64,000 nucleotides of DNA from Spinellus fusiger (GCA_025094145.1 JALLLS010000031.1:1-64000), one strand, 5' to 3'. Shown: positions 1-11,427, counted from the first letter of the stretch. Notes: generated from the sequence alone by a model not told the origin. Made by a program: numbers and translations.

Positions 1-167
1 GATAGCCAGTAACAGACGGTGAGATGTCTTTTACCCTTCTAGTCATGCATCTGCCCCTACAGAAAGAGACATTGGACTGCACTGCCATTCACAGTAAGAA
101 AGAGAAAGAGAAAGAGTGTGCGTGTAAATAATAGACATTGCTAACACATGATGTCCTCCCAAATTAA
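1..167 (+). CDS. Possible last exons of a gene entering from the left
   Basis: Three short segments (1-18, 63-93, 135-167) can be joined through two GT-AG introns (19-62 and 94-134) in one consistent frame. The result is about 26 residues that end R-K-R-H-W-T-A-L-P-F-T, then T-L-L-T-H-D-V-L-P-N and a TAA stop. Both donors (gtgaga, gtaaga) and both acceptors (ctacag, aatag) fit the splice sites used by the sure genes in this window. The product is not recognisable from so little sequence. It could equally be chance; confidence is low because the stretch is short. Confidence 0.3.
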
Positions 168-1359
168 GCTTGCTTTATGACAATGTAGAGCGTGTAACAG
201 GAATGACAGATAGGTGTGGACGGCCACTGTAGATCTTTAACGCTAGGCTGCTTTAACATCGATAGGTTCAAAGCTATTGTTGCACTACTTTGATTTGAAG
301 ACAGAGGCTGGTGTATAAGGACTGGGTTTTATATAGCTCAACTTTTGCACTCTTTTTTGATAAATATAGATATAAAATGTATATATAAAATAATGGAAGA
401 AAGAAAGAAAAAAAAAGGGTTGAGTTTCTGCAATACTGTATTCTACTTTAATGCTTAGGCTACTGGGATTACTGGGATTACTGGGATTACTGGGATTACT
501 GGGATTACTAGGGCTACTAGGGCTACTAGGGCTACTACGACTACTACGACTACTAGGGCTACTAGAGCTACTACGACTACTACGACTATTATACAGACGG
601 CATTAGTATTTAATACCATTTGGTGTAGCCGTAGTCTATCAGACATAGTAAGTTTAAACTGCAGTGACCTCCTTTACCTCTTTCAATAGATTTGCAGTTC
701 GAACATTGGACAGCGCTATTGTTCTCAGAATAGTATATGCGTCAATTGAAATCACATAAATAACGACGAAAAAGCCATCAAGTAAAACACTAATTATCAT
801 TGGTATTTAGGAAACAATACAAAAAGACCAAGTTAAGCAAAAGAGTGCATACAAGTATAAAATGACTAGTCTTTTTATTTATATATTATAGAAGCAGTAA
901 TAAATTCTACTTTATTGTATCTTTCCAAATCAAATATGTATTGATAAACTGATTACTTTATTATTATTACTATATAAAAAGATGTTATAGATAATAGACG
1001 CCTTTTTTTCCTACTGTTATAGTTATAGTTATAGTTATAATAATAATAATAATAACTATTACAGTTATCACAATGGCTGGAATGAGTGTTATTATAATGA
1101 AAATAGCTACAAGAAGTATTTATTCTCTTTTTCTCTCTTTCTCTTTTTAATAAAACAAACAGTAGTAGAATATAAAAGGAAAAATAAGGGGGAAATGGAA
1201 AACAAAAGGAAAAGATACAGCGTATAAGGAAGAGAATGAGAATGAGAATGAGAATGAGAGAGAGAGAGAGTAGGAGAAATAAGAATTTGGAACTGGACAT
1301 TGCTATTAGTCTTTCCAGAATTGCCATGCCTTGGTTTGCTTCATCTTTACTAGAGCAGC
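168..1359. other. Intergenic, low complexity
   Basis: No gene is supported here. The stretch holds a minisatellite (listed separately), AT-rich spacer, and a GA-rich run around 1205-1275 made of repeated gagaat/gagaga units. Predicted peptides here are products of simple repeats. Confidence 0.6.
469..600. repeat. 9-bp minisatellite
   Basis: About five perfect tandem copies of the 9-mer ctgggatta are followed by degraded 9-mers (ctagggcta, ctacgacta). The 5' units are identical and the 3' units diverged, as expected of a locally expanding array. Its minus-strand translation gives Val/Ile/Pro and Val/Ala runs and is not taken as a gene. Confidence 0.85.
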
Positions 1360-2592
1360 CTACACCACAAGGTTAGCATGGAGGGACGACATATTATTAT
1401 GGAAACGCACCTTTTCTTTTTGAAACAAACTAAGCAATTTTAACTTTTTTCCAGTACCAAACCCATTATTAGTTACATTTTTGGTATCTGTAAGGTTTGT
1501 CTCTTTGACTTTTTTAGGTGGTTTGGATTGCTTTGTAGTAATATTAGTAGTAGTGATAGTGGTAATGGCAGCAGCACTAGCGGTAACAGTACTAGCAGTA
1601 GCAGCAGCGGCAGCAGCAGCAGTAGTATTGGATGTTCTAGATGCTATTTTAATACTGGGTGCTCTTGTTGCCTTTCTGGTGCTTGCTTTGGATATTTTTC
1701 TTGTTCTGGGCTTAGTTTCTTTTTTCAGTGGAAATAATCTCTTTTTTTTCTTTTTTTCAGCAAGTGGCCGGGGTATCTCTTGTTGGCTGCTGATGTCTGT
1801 AGAACCACTCTTACTGAAGAGCCTTGGAGATGTCTCTTGTGCAACCAGAACACATTCTTTATAGTTATCAGGAGCTGTATCACTCTCGGTAACAGGATCC
1901 GAATGACTGACTATTGGTTGGCTCAAGTCTTCCAATGTACTATGATCCAACTCATACACACTCACTTTATCAAATGGCTGTAGTGTTTGGGCGTAAGGGT
2001 ATTCATGGAGACTGCTGTCTTTGATATCTGATGTTGGATAGCACAAGGTAACATTGCTGGTGGCGATCTCTGTGTTATAATCAAGTGTAAGAATAGACGA
2101 GCTTAAAGATTCAAAGCTCAAGATAGAAATCCTGTCATCCTCTATTGTCTGTGTTTTCTGGTATCTTTCCTCTGTGGGATATGCTGTGCCATTGTCCTCA
2201 TTTGTCTCAATGTAAAGTTCTCTTGCTTTGGCTAAAATATCTCGGTGATGTATTTGTGTAATGCCATCTGAAAGCCCTGTTTCATTCGTGGCCTCATCCT
2301 CCATGGCATTCATATCAAGCTCACTCTTGTCAAAAGAGGATGAATTCAACCTAACCGACTCAAGCATAGCCACCATATCAAACGGAATGACTGTAACTTT
2401 CATAGGCTGTGAATTTTTACCAGGTCGTTGAATTGAAATGCTTGGTAAATTAGCATGCCATAAATGCGTTGAAGTCTTTTCAGGGCTCAATTTTGAACTA
2501 GGGACTGATGCGGCGATTTTGGCTGCATTCTTCTTGTTCTTTTTTTCTTGGTGTTTATGAGCTCGTCTCTGTGCACGGTTGGCATTGGTCAT
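1360..2592 (-). CDS. Unrecognised basic 410-aa protein
   Basis: A single uninterrupted frame of 410 codons runs from an ATG at 2592 to a TAA at 1360. I do not recognise the family. The N-terminus is very basic (R-A-Q-R-R-A-H-K-H-Q-E-K-K-N-K-K), the middle is acidic and Ser/Thr-rich, and residues about 280-325 are again Lys/Arg-rich (A-E-K-K-K-K-K-R). An Ala/Thr tract (poly-Ala then Thr/Ile) at about 328-355 is encoded by the triplet-repeat DNA at 1555-1625. No signal peptide, membrane segment or catalytic motif is visible. The Lys/Arg patches suggest a nuclear or nucleic-acid-associated disordered protein, but this is inference only. Overlapping plus-strand ORFs at 1481-1983 are shadows of the repeat tract. 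Confidence 0.6.
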   Translation of the reverse strand: MTNANRAQRRAHKHQEKKNKKNAAKIAASVPSSKLSPEKTSTHLWHANLPSISIQRPGKNSQPMKVTVIPFDMVAMLESVRLNSSSFDKSELDMNAMEDEATNETGLSDGITQIHHRDILAKARELYIETNEDNGTAYPTEERYQKTQTIEDDRISILSFESLSSSILTLDYNTEIATSNVTLCYPTSDIKDSSLHEYPYAQTLQPFDKVSVYELDHSTLEDLSQPIVSHSDPVTESDTAPDNYKECVLVAQETSPRLFSKSGSTDISSQQEIPRPLAEKKKKKRLFPLKKETKPRTRKISKASTRKATRAPSIKIASRTSNTTAAAAAAATASTVTASAAAITTITTTNITTKQSKPPKKVKETNLTDTKNVTNNGFGTGKKLKLLSLFQKEKVRFHNNMSSLHANLVV

Positions 2593-4997
2593 TGGAATAG
2601 TATAGAATGACTAGTAAAGAAAGAATTGAAGAATTGAAGAATTGAAGAATTGAAGAAAAGTAAAGAGAATAAAAAGCAAAGTAGAAAATAGCAAGATGGA
2701 ATTTTATATTCGTATTCATGTATGTTTTATTAGCCAAGTCACAAAGTACAGATATTTATTTACTTATTTAAAGGAGAGGCAAGCTAACAAGCTGATGGCT
2801 AGACAGAGGGAAGAATATGGGACTAGCCACATGGTGTGTACAAACAGTGTGCATCTTTTGTCTTTTTACGTAACATAATTATGTCAATAGTACCTACTTG
2901 AATTTATTTTTCAATGTAATTTATGTGCATTAATCTTCTCTTAAAACATTAGGATTGATCTTTTGATTGTTTGTAAGTAACCTTATATCTTTTGTTATTT
3001 GTATGTGTAGCCATCAGTATTCCCCTTTTTTTTCTACTTTATTATATTTTTACATTACACATAAGAAATGGATATAGGCATCCTTTTGTTTACTCATGTT
3101 TTAACTCCTTGAGGGTCAATAAGACATCCGGAGTCTTTATCGGTAATGAATTCCGGTTTTTGAAAATCAAAAAACTTTGTTTTCTATGGAGAGAATTTAT
3201 TTATCTTACAGTCTTGCTACTTTCAACGTAAGCCTAAACTAAGATAGGAATTGACAGGATCTTCACATTCTCATGCTCTTTTGCTTTGTGTAGGTAGGTA
3301 GGCAAAAGGAGAAGAAAGGAGAAGATGGAAAACTATTGCCATTTTTCTTCTTTTATATAAAATAGAATAAAACAAAAAATAATAATATTTGCTTCTATAG
3401 AAATTTAAAGAATAAAAAGACTGCAGGGCATTGTTGTAGTACAGCTTGTCTTATATGTAAATACAAACATGCTTTAAGATCATTATGGGTCTATCACTCC
3501 ATTGACAATACTATTTACTGCATTAGAGAGAAAGGGTATACATTCAATGTCTCAAGAGGTTTCCCCTGTTTATTTCTACCAGAATAAAAGTAAATCTTAT
3601 GAGCTGCCCAAAGCCACGTGGAAAAATTGTTTTAGCAGGTTTGAAAGGCAGTGCTGAATGCTGGCCTTGTGTAAAGTTCCCATTCTAGTTGATATGACAC
3701 ATCGTTCTGGCGGTATCCTAATACATCTTTAGTAATGCACAAGAAACTACTTGAAAGAATGATCAAAGAAAAGAGACAAGTCTATTCATTGAACATCATC
3801 ATTGCTATTGTCATTGTTATCTTCTTATGAGTGAAGTTTAATCTATATTTATAAGAACATGTGTGGGTAGCTTTCATCTGTTTGATTTGTGGGATCACCA
3901 GAGTGTAGCGCATAAAGATGTTAGCAAAAAAACCTGAGTTTCATAGTACAGAAATAGAGACCTCGAGATGGAGGCTATGCAAATAAATAGAGTCTGATTT
4001 ATAAGTATGCATGTATTCCCTACAACTAATAATAGTAGTTGGGGAAATCGTTGTCTTACTATTCACTAATATGTTTGGCTTAGTACATGGTATTTATTCT
4101 ATTACAGTGAATGGTTTGTATTTTGTGAACTTTAAATGGTAAATGTGATTGATGCACTTGGAATGCTGTATTTGTAAGGATAGAAAACGACATGCGCATT
4201 GACCATGCTAAATACCACCAAGAAAGTAGGATAAAAGATGATTGGTGATATAGGCTTATTTTACATCTTAACAAACGCTCTACTTTTTAGATAAGAAAAT
4301 AAAGTTTGAATTAGATGCATCACATACATAAATGTATACATCAAGGCACAATATCACATGGAGAGGCACTATTTCTATTGATGATATATAAACTACATTA
4401 ATACTATTCTAAATCAAGATGCCATAGCAATAATATAGATTTTATTAAAAGTATAAGCCAAATATATTATCTTTTCTATGCATTTTATCTATCATCTGAA
4501 ATGACAGCTTCTAATGAATATTTGTCTTTCAGTATACACTTTTTCATACTAATAAAAGTAGTGCCACAATCTTTATATTTTTGAGAAGGATGCCTAAATA
4601 ATAATTATATCTCTTAATAGAATGTTTACATTTATGGTAAACACTGATAGTATATAAGCTACTGACCAGCATCATCTACATTTGTTCAATTAAATTGAAC
4701 ATACCATTGACACTAGACATCACTCAAGAAAATATACATTTTTGAACTATTAATATAAAGCGCACTAGAGTATCTGCATACAAGGTGTAATACAGTGAAC
4801 TTGCTATCTATTTTACTACACACAAGATATCAAGGCAGTTATGACACAGTTGAAACAATTCTATCTCTTTCTTTTTAAGCAAAATTATATCTCTAGTGAG
4901 AAGCTTTATGTTTAACAATTATACAGTCCTTAGTCTTCTTCACACACTAAACAAGCAAATGTCTGTATTCAGCGAAAGTAGCTGATCGTATGCATCT
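2593..4997. other. AT-rich intergenic DNA
   Basis: No coding region is supported. A tandem gaattgaa motif at about 2624-2656 lies just upstream of the 410-aa gene. The short ORFs at 2696-2878, 2992-3231 and 4080-4274 show no domain or codon structure that I trust. Confidence 0.5.
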
Positions 4998-5405
4998 GAT
5001 CGTATTATTATTTTTGTTTCTTGCTCTGGAGAGTGAGATGAGCGGTAAGGCGCTGGATCTTGGATGCCTTGTTGTAGACTTTCTTCTTGGTGCTCTTGAG
5101 CTGTACTTCACAAAGGATAAATTACTTGCAAAGATTATCTTCCTTGATCAAGCTCTTTCCAAAGAGAGAGAGAGAGACTATAAGCTACTATTTTTTATTC
5201 TCTTCTCTTGTAAATAGGCCTATGAAAAACTTGTGGACCCTATAGGCACGCTTACATCAGTCAAACCATGAATCTTCTGCTCACCTTGCTCCACAACCAC
5301 AAAGGACAAGACAGAGAGGTCAGAGTCAAGAGCAGCCATAGACTGAGCTTTTCTTGTGCTCTCCAGTACGGTGAGGGCAGTAGCAAGAGTAACCCTTGCT
5401 CAATA
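4998..5405 (-). pseudogene. RPS6: Decayed copy of ribosomal protein eS6
   Basis: Read on the minus strand, several frames together give the ordered landmarks of eS6. First comes G-Y-S-C-Y-x-P-x-R-T-G-E with a Lys/Ser stretch and V-Y-G-C. Then L-S-V-L-S-F-V-V-V-E-Q-G-E, H-G-L-T-D-V-S-V-P, an S-L-I-K-E-D-N segment and finally K-V-Y-N-K-A-S-K-I-Q-R-L. These match the middle and C-terminal third of the family. The first third and the long basic C-terminal helix are missing, and the frame changes at least twice (near 5320 and 5170-5220) with stops between. It is therefore a truncated pseudogene. The AT-rich insert at about 5165-5225 may be an old intron, which would argue against a simple processed copy. 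The functional eS6 gene must be elsewhere. Confidence 0.7.
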
Positions 5406-7176
5406 AGAGACAGAAACAATAGTGTGTGTGTGTGTGTGTGTTTGTTTGTTTGTTTTTTTAAATAAAAAAAAAGTTAAAAGGTCTGCCCAAAACTTAAAAA
5501 CCACTATTATTTCTTTTACACATCTTCTTTTGAATTCTGAGTTCACTTTCTTATTTTCATAGATGTTGATCATAGACACTCCATGTCTTTGCTTTTCCTA
5601 GTTTATGAAATACTAGGAAACATACATTTTACTGTCTACTGTTTATATTTCTTGGATATCATGGTTAGGTCTTGTTAAATGGAGAAAATTTTGATTCTGT
5701 TTGCTAGACTGTCTAAAGTCATTGGTTTAGTCATGTCTACTTAAGACATTGTGGTAGAGCCATCATCTGGTGTGCGTTTCACAGGAAAGCCAATGTTATC
5801 ATAGGTGACAAAGAACCTTTCACTAAGAATCCTAAACTTCAATCTTTCTCTGATCTCCCACTCTATTAATCACTCTTAACATACTTAGCAAGGACATAAG
5901 CTGTTAGTCTTTGGAATTGACCAACATGGCTGGTTTCTAAGATAAAATATGACTATATATGAAAAAATCTGTGGCCTTTTATATACTCATATGCAAGTGT
6001 AAATAAATATCAGAGTTTGGAATGTAGTAATACACTCGAAGTTTTTATGTACATCTATAATAGGGTCATTCTATGAAAAGTATAAATATATTATACTTGA
6101 CAAGATTAAAAGATTATCAAATGCTAATTTATCACAATAGACAATTTTTTCTGTGTGTTAATCAGTATACACTACTAGACATTTTAATGTCTTTTGCATG
6201 ACAAGATCCAACAAGACACACTTCATTATTCTTTAGGTAGTTTTACCTGTATTGTGGATTTCCTTCAGTTAATTAACCGAGACTCCAGCGGTCACCAAGG
6301 AGGAGAAGGATAAACAAGAAGGCTCAGACCTTTTCTTGGTTCTAGTAGTATCTTGATGAATAAGTGACATTTCTTGTTCAAAGAAGATAGATAGAAATAC
6401 AATAAGAAAAATTAAATAAACAGTCTTTAATAGCATTGTGTAGTATTATCTTCTATTTATTATGTGTTAATGTAATAGTGTCTTCAATGGTCTCTTGGGT
6501 TCAAAGGTATTTGGCTAGTTAATGTACGATTAATTCTGCTCTTTTTTATTCAATTTGTTTGTTATTCTTTTATACTTCTATTCTAATATGATGATTACTA
6601 AAAGTATAAGAACTTGGATGGAATGACTACCAAAAGGAATACACTCTAATGCAGACTGCTGTACTCTTATACTATCTTTAAAAGATCTATCTACTACATT
6701 CAAATACATTACAGTTCATCTTCGATGCTTCATCCCAGACCATTAATTTTGTATCTGTTTTTATGAACTGCTAACTGCTAATTTATTGTTTTTAGTGTAT
6801 AAGACCCAAAGTAATAGTATTCTGCATACCACTTAGTATATCTCTTCTCAGTGTGTCTTAGTTATGTTTTATGAGATTTAGGCAACCTTGTTTAATGTTA
6901 GCATACTCTGTACTGATAAAGAGGGCTTTCCAAATACATGCAAGTGATTGGAATCATTTCTGTACATTAGTTTGAAGCAACCGTGTTTTAGTGTGCTTAT
7001 CTTGACATTTCAGTAATTGACTAGACATGTATTTATATTCAAACCTAACTGTCCTGTAGGAAAAAGAAATACTTAGCTCATAGGGTTGTACGACTGATTC
7101 ATCTCACTCATTCTTTACAGTAAGCTGTCATTTCTTGGTCTTATCACAATGTCACTACTTTCTGTTGGGTGTCTGT
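5406..7176. other. AT-rich spacer with a (GT)n/(GTTT)n tract
   Basis: A GT microsatellite running into GTTT units lies at about 5422-5456, directly beside the eS6 remnant. The rest is AT-rich spacer in which I see no gene, RNA gene or recognisable repeat. Confidence 0.5.
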
Positions 7177-7490
7177 CATTATTTGGACAGTTTCAGTGAC
7201 TTTTGTGCAAATGGCCATATTTGCAACAGTTCAAAGTATTTTATTTTTACTTTTGGGTGTGATTTGCTATTCGCGCATTGGGCATATTAGCCACCCTTGA
7301 GAACTAAAATGATTCATCTCTTTCCATATCCACAACAGCTTGTACATCGAATAGCCAGGTTCTTTGTCTCAGCTTCTTGCATATTGGTTTCAACTCCTTC
7401 AATATCAACCTTCATCTGCTCAATCTATTGGTTTACAGAATTAAGAGAACATCTGTGATGAGTTCTTCGAGAATGTCCGGGCTGTGAACA
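7177..7490 (-). pseudogene. Zinc-knuckle array remnant, probably from a transposon protein
   Basis: Minus-strand frames give three spaced cysteine/histidine clusters. They are C-S-Q-P-G-H-S-R-R-T-H-H-R-C (7436-7490), C-T-S-C-C-G-Y-G-K-R (about 7320-7350) and C-C-K-Y-G-H-L-H-K-S-H followed by N-C-P-N-N (7177-7228). These resemble CX2CX4-5HX4-6C knuckles. A helical stretch rich in Glu and Lys (I-E-Q-M-K-V-D-I-E-G-V-E) lies between the first and second. Stops and frame changes separate them, so the gene is dead. Arrays of this kind occur in retrotransposon Gag and in some helitron or other transposon proteins; which one this was cannot be told here. Confidence 0.35.
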
Positions 7491-8689
7491 GCTTGAGTAG
7501 TATATTGCATGATTTGGCATTCAAATAACTTTAAAAAGAAGGGAAAAATAAGAGCAATACTATGGTTTCATATTTCTTCCCTGTTTTCTCACTCAATAAA
7601 TACTGATATGTCTGGCAAAATGATATTAGCTATTTATTTGTCTGTTCGAAATAAGGCCTATATGTCTGGTGAAAGAATACGCCCGACAAAAGGACGTGCT
7701 GTTATTTATGAATGGCTAACTGCTAAGCATCTCGTTTTTTGATATATAAGATAAGATAGGTACAATACCCTTTAACGAATAAAGGCCAGGGGAGAAGTTA
7801 AAGATGAACATGGGAGTGAAACAGTGGACTTGGAAGAGAGTGTTGATCTTTTCACAGCAATCAATAGGCAGCAACTAACCACTATGCGGCCTTTGTGACA
7901 GTAACTTTGTAATAAAAGTGGCAAATTGACCATCTTTTCACATTAATATATGTCGTATTTCTCTTATATCAAACTCGATTACACCTTTTGTAGAATCAAT
8001 AGACCTTTTATACATAGAAACTCATTATTTCATAATCACTTTTTTACTTTCAAATATACATTTATTCTATTCTCTAATAGCACATTATTTATAAAATAAA
8101 CGTAACTAGTGAGGTGTTCTAAGATCAAGCATTGTGCATATGTTTCTATGCAAAGTTTACTCGGGAGATTTGAAAAATAATACAAAAAGAAACTTGAAGG
8201 TTTTGATAAAGTCGAATTATGTTACAACATCGATTCCAGGCAACCTCTCTTTATGTTCAAGACTAAAATCTTTGCTGATCTAATTACTTAAGGAAAATGT
8301 CCTATTAAGAAAGACAGAGAAGAGAAGAAAGAGGAAAAAGAGAATGACAAAGAAAAAGGTTAAAGAACAAGAAGAACAAGTGTATTAAGGTAGATATCAA
8401 CTCCAATGACTCTAAATGGCTTCTTATGAAACAGCCTTTGTTTTTATTTAGCCACATATCTTCAGATAAAGGATTTTGTGGAAAGGGATTTTCGTTCTGT
8501 CAACCCAAAAGAAACGATACTTTATATACTCTCAAGACAATAACCACAGAAGAGATATTTAAGATTGTGAACAAGCAGTTCAATCAAATAAAAAACAGAT
8601 TCCTTGTGTCTTTCAAAAAGTTGTGTTCTACACAAAAGATATCTTTTATTATTGGAAAGAGGGGAAAAAACTTGACATTCAGTCAAGAC
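7491..8689. other. Spacer upstream of a Tc1 remnant
   Basis: No gene is supported. An open 102-codon frame (8426-8734, +) ends inside the region where the Tc1 transposase homology starts. Its last third may belong to the transposase linker before the first catalytic Asp, but the rest has no recognisable features. Confidence 0.35.
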
Positions 8690-9390
8690 TATTATATGAA
8701 AGGCTGGGTGGTGCCTTTGTCCAAGAGTGGTTGAAAGAAAAACATAGATTCTTGATTCTAGTCGGCCCCAGAGTATGCCAATTGGACTCGTGAACAATGG
8801 CATAAGATAGTCTGATTGAATTAGTTCAGAGTAGAGCTAATGAGCCTCGACATCTTTGTCAAATTCAACAGACAGAATGTCATGGCTTTTAATCCCGAGA
8901 ATGTCTTGGAAACAAGTAAGCTTGGAGGCAATGGAGTAATGGTATGATGATGCTTCAGTGGAGAAGGTGTTGGGAGATGGATCGTAGTGGAGGATAAGGT
9001 AAACTCTAACAAGTAGATCGATGTCTTAGGATAGGCTTACTGTCCTAAGCTCGAGATTCTCTCTCATTCAACCCCTGAAGTCAGTTACTGGTTACAGGAT
9101 AAAAGATGCTAGACTATATACAAGTAAAATAACTATAGAATAGAAGGTAGTAAATGGTGTGGAAACCATTCCTGGCTGACCCACACAAAGTCACAATCTC
9201 AATTCAATTGAGCATCTGTGGGCCCAACTGAAGAAATCATTAGGAAAGACAGAAGGGTCTACTGCACCAAAAAAAAGGTTGGAGGTTGTCCAGATGCTGG
9301 AATGGAGTAAAATATCTAAAGAGGTGACAAGTAACCTCATTGTCAGCATGGGTCAAAGATGACAGACAGTGATAGATTTCATTAACTGAT
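8690..9390 (+). mobile_element. Tc1/mariner transposase remnant (copy A)
   Basis: Plus-strand frames carry ordered DDE-transposase landmarks broken by stops and frameshifts. W-T-R-E-Q-W-H-K-I-V precedes the first catalytic block (about 8790). G-N-G-V-M-V is followed by two stops and then C-F-S-G-E-G-V-G-R-W (about 8926-8985). Near 9205-9230 the frame gives S-I-E-H-L-W-A-Q-L-K-K, and near 9340-9375 S-M-G-Q-R then Q-T-V-I-D. The catalytic Asp, Asp and Glu positions cannot be read in one frame, so it is inactive. AT-rich sequence continuing to about 9540 matches the sequence after the copy at 61 kb, so the element probably reaches that far. It is the same family as the 61-kb copy. Confidence 0.75.
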
Positions 9391-9868
9391 ATTATTTACT
9401 AATCAACCTACAAATAAAACCATTTCTTGTATTATCAGCACTACTATCTTTATGTATTGAAAGGCGTATGCTTATATCTAATGAATACATAATATTTTAA
9501 TAATATTAAGATAAATTATATTGAAAAAGAAATACACATTTAGAATATCAAGATTTTTTTGTCACTATCTTGTATAGTTGATATTATCATTCAGCATTTG
9601 TTATCTATTTACATCATTATACTACTACCAGTACTATTATATTCATTGGTGGACTTTGTATTTATTGGGCATATACTCTTGTTTCTATCTTTCAAAACAT
9701 AATTCCATAGTTAACCTTAGTAATAAACTAGTACTTTAACTTCATTACAGACAGTAGAGTACAATTTAATATTTATATTCATCGATGAAGATAGGGTCAA
9801 ATACAATTATTTAAAGGGTAAGTTCAAGTCTCATCATTAGCCGGTAAAAGGTGGACTGTGCAGCTGGA
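9391..9868. other. Tail of Tc1 copy A and AT-rich spacer
   Basis: Bases to about 9540 (containing tatgcttatatctaat) are shared with the 3' flank of the 61-kb Tc1 copy. Beyond that the sequence is AT-rich with no gene visible. Confidence 0.5.
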
Positions 9869-10270
9869 TTAATCATGCTCCTGCTTAATCTCTTTATTGT
9901 CTAGAGTAGTCTGTAATTCCACTGGTGAGTTAGACTCAACTACTTTGGTAAATATCGATCCAGTCTCTGCATCTCCTATGGGCCCAAGGCTTTCATTTTT
10001 CCTGGATACCTTCAAGATATTTCTGACAGTCGATTCACTAACACCGACCATGGCAGCAATCTCTCTTTGCTTGAGACCATTGACATTGCGCTCATGTAAA
10101 ATAGTTTTGCGCATGTCCTCATCAACACGTTTCCCTTTTTTACAAGGCTTAAGAGTACTAATACCACTGAAAATCTTTTCATTAGCAGCTGTTTCTTCGG
10201 CTATGGAAACTTCCTCATTAACAGTTGTTTCTTCATTAGTGGCTGTTTTTTCGGTGGGTGAAGTGGACAT
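9869..10270 (-). CDS. Small helix-turn-helix protein, orphan transposase-type DNA-binding domain
   Basis: An intact 133-codon frame runs from ATG at 10270 to a stop at 9869. Residues 1-40 are acidic and low in complexity (repeats of the type T-x-N-E-E). Residues about 44-90 form a basic helix-turn-helix: R-K-T-I-L-H-E-R-N-V-N-G-L-K-Q-R-E-I-A-A then V-S-E-S-T-V-R-N-I-L-K. This is the fold of the N-terminal DNA-binding half of Tc1/mariner transposases and related Psq-type domains. The C-terminal 40 residues are acidic. No DDE catalytic domain follows in any frame on the same strand, so it is not a complete transposase. It sits head-to-head with the Tc1 fragment at 10.4-11.0 kb but has a different HTH sequence. 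It could be a domesticated DNA-binding protein or simply a remnant whose frame happens to be open. Confidence 0.5.
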   Translation of the reverse strand: MSTSPTEKTATNEETTVNEEVSIAEETAANEKIFSGISTLKPCKKGKRVDEDMRKTILHERNVNGLKQREIAAMVGVSESTVRNILKVSRKNESLGPIGDAETGSIFTKVVESNSPVELQTTLDNKEIKQEHD

Positions 10271-10439
10271 TAAGTAATGAAAGTAGGGAATTGATATGAC
10301 TACGCTCCAGTATTTAGTCCCAGGTAATTTATGAGTGGGCAGCGAACCAATCTTTATTTTTTATTTTTCAATAATAAAATAGAGGTCTTTTTCTATTCTT
10401 TTATAACTTATTCAAAAAGTGATCTTAAGCAATGAAAAT

Positions 10440-11000
10440 CAGCCAAATGTTAGCTAAGGACATGAAGATGGTCCCATCAAAATAAGAGAGCATGAAATGT
10501 TTATTAGAGGTCAAATCATAAAAAATAGAAAAAACATGCTACTTATTAAGAGATTGCTGACAATCTTGACATCCCAAAGAGCACAGTGGGCAGGATCGTT
10601 CTATTGTATAAAAACAAGGCTGATTAGCCAGTGGAGAAGTGGAGTGACTTTGTTTGGTCTGATGAGTCTCGCTTTACAGTTATGGGAAATGATAAAGGGA
10701 CTATAGTGTTCAGGAAAAGAGGTGGAAGGTATGAGAAGAGTCATATGCAAAGAACATACAAGTATAGCAAGATTTCAGTCATAGTTTGGGGTTACTTTTG
10801 GCGCAGGAGTGTAGGACCTCTTGTACTCTTGGAGGGATCAATTAATCAATATAAGTATGTCAATGTACTTGCTAAATACTTTCTTCCCTGGTTCCAATAA
10901 TTGCAAGAGGACCTCAATAAGACCATGCTCTTCCAAAAAGACGGTACTCCTTGCCATACAACATTAGAAAGTATGCAATTTTTTGTTTGTTCTGAGAAAA
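10440..11000 (+). mobile_element. Tc1/mariner transposase remnant (copy B)
   Basis: The N-terminal helix-turn-helix is visible across a frame change (R-G-Q-I-I-K-N-R, then L-D-I-P-K-S-T-V-G-R-I-V at about 10565-10605). It runs straight into the catalytic core, with the first Asp in W-S-D-E-S-R-F (about 10650). I-V-W-G-Y-F follows near 10780 and L-F-Q-K-D-G-T-P-C-H-T near 10930-10965. The second HTH and linker, normally some 60-80 residues, are deleted, and the part with the catalytic Glu is absent. The element is dead and belongs to a different subfamily from copies A and D. Confidence 0.75.
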
Positions 11001-11082
11001 AACATGCTTTATATATGAAAAGGCTACGACCTCAAAACACATAGTAATGACCTCAAATTCGATATAAAGTTAGTTTAACATA

Positions 11083-11222
11083 TTATTTATATTTATACTT
11101 TGTTGAGCCACCTTTGGCATCAATAGCTGCCTGGTATCTATCTGTCATACTTTGAACTCATTGTTGTACAGTTCTCAATTTGTCTTTCCAAGGCCCACCA
11201 GACATGTTCAATTGGGTTTAAG
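11083..11222 (-). mobile_element. C-terminal Tc1 fragment (copy C)
   Basis: Minus-strand frames give L-N-P-I-E-H-V-W-W-A-L-E-R, which contains the third catalytic residue (Glu), then after frame changes A-A-I-D-A-K-G-G-S-T-K-Y and a stop. This is the usual C-terminus of Tc1-like transposases. It abuts copy B in opposite orientation, so it comes from a separate insertion or an inversion. Confidence 0.65.
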
Positions 11223-11427
11223 TATAGTATTTGTGTGTGATAGTGCTCAAAGCTCTAAATTTGATGTGTCTCCTCACCATCTAGCATAATTAGACACTAT
11301 AGTATTTAGAAGCCTATAACCTATGAGAATCATGATAAAAAATTAGCTCGGTAACTTTTATATAACATACAGATGTTTGATTTTTTTTAAAAAAAAAAAG
11401 CAATAAACATCTATTATATAAAAATGA

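Noticed and set aside
455..646. 63-codon Val/Ile/Pro ORF
   Set aside because: Translation of a 9-bp minisatellite.
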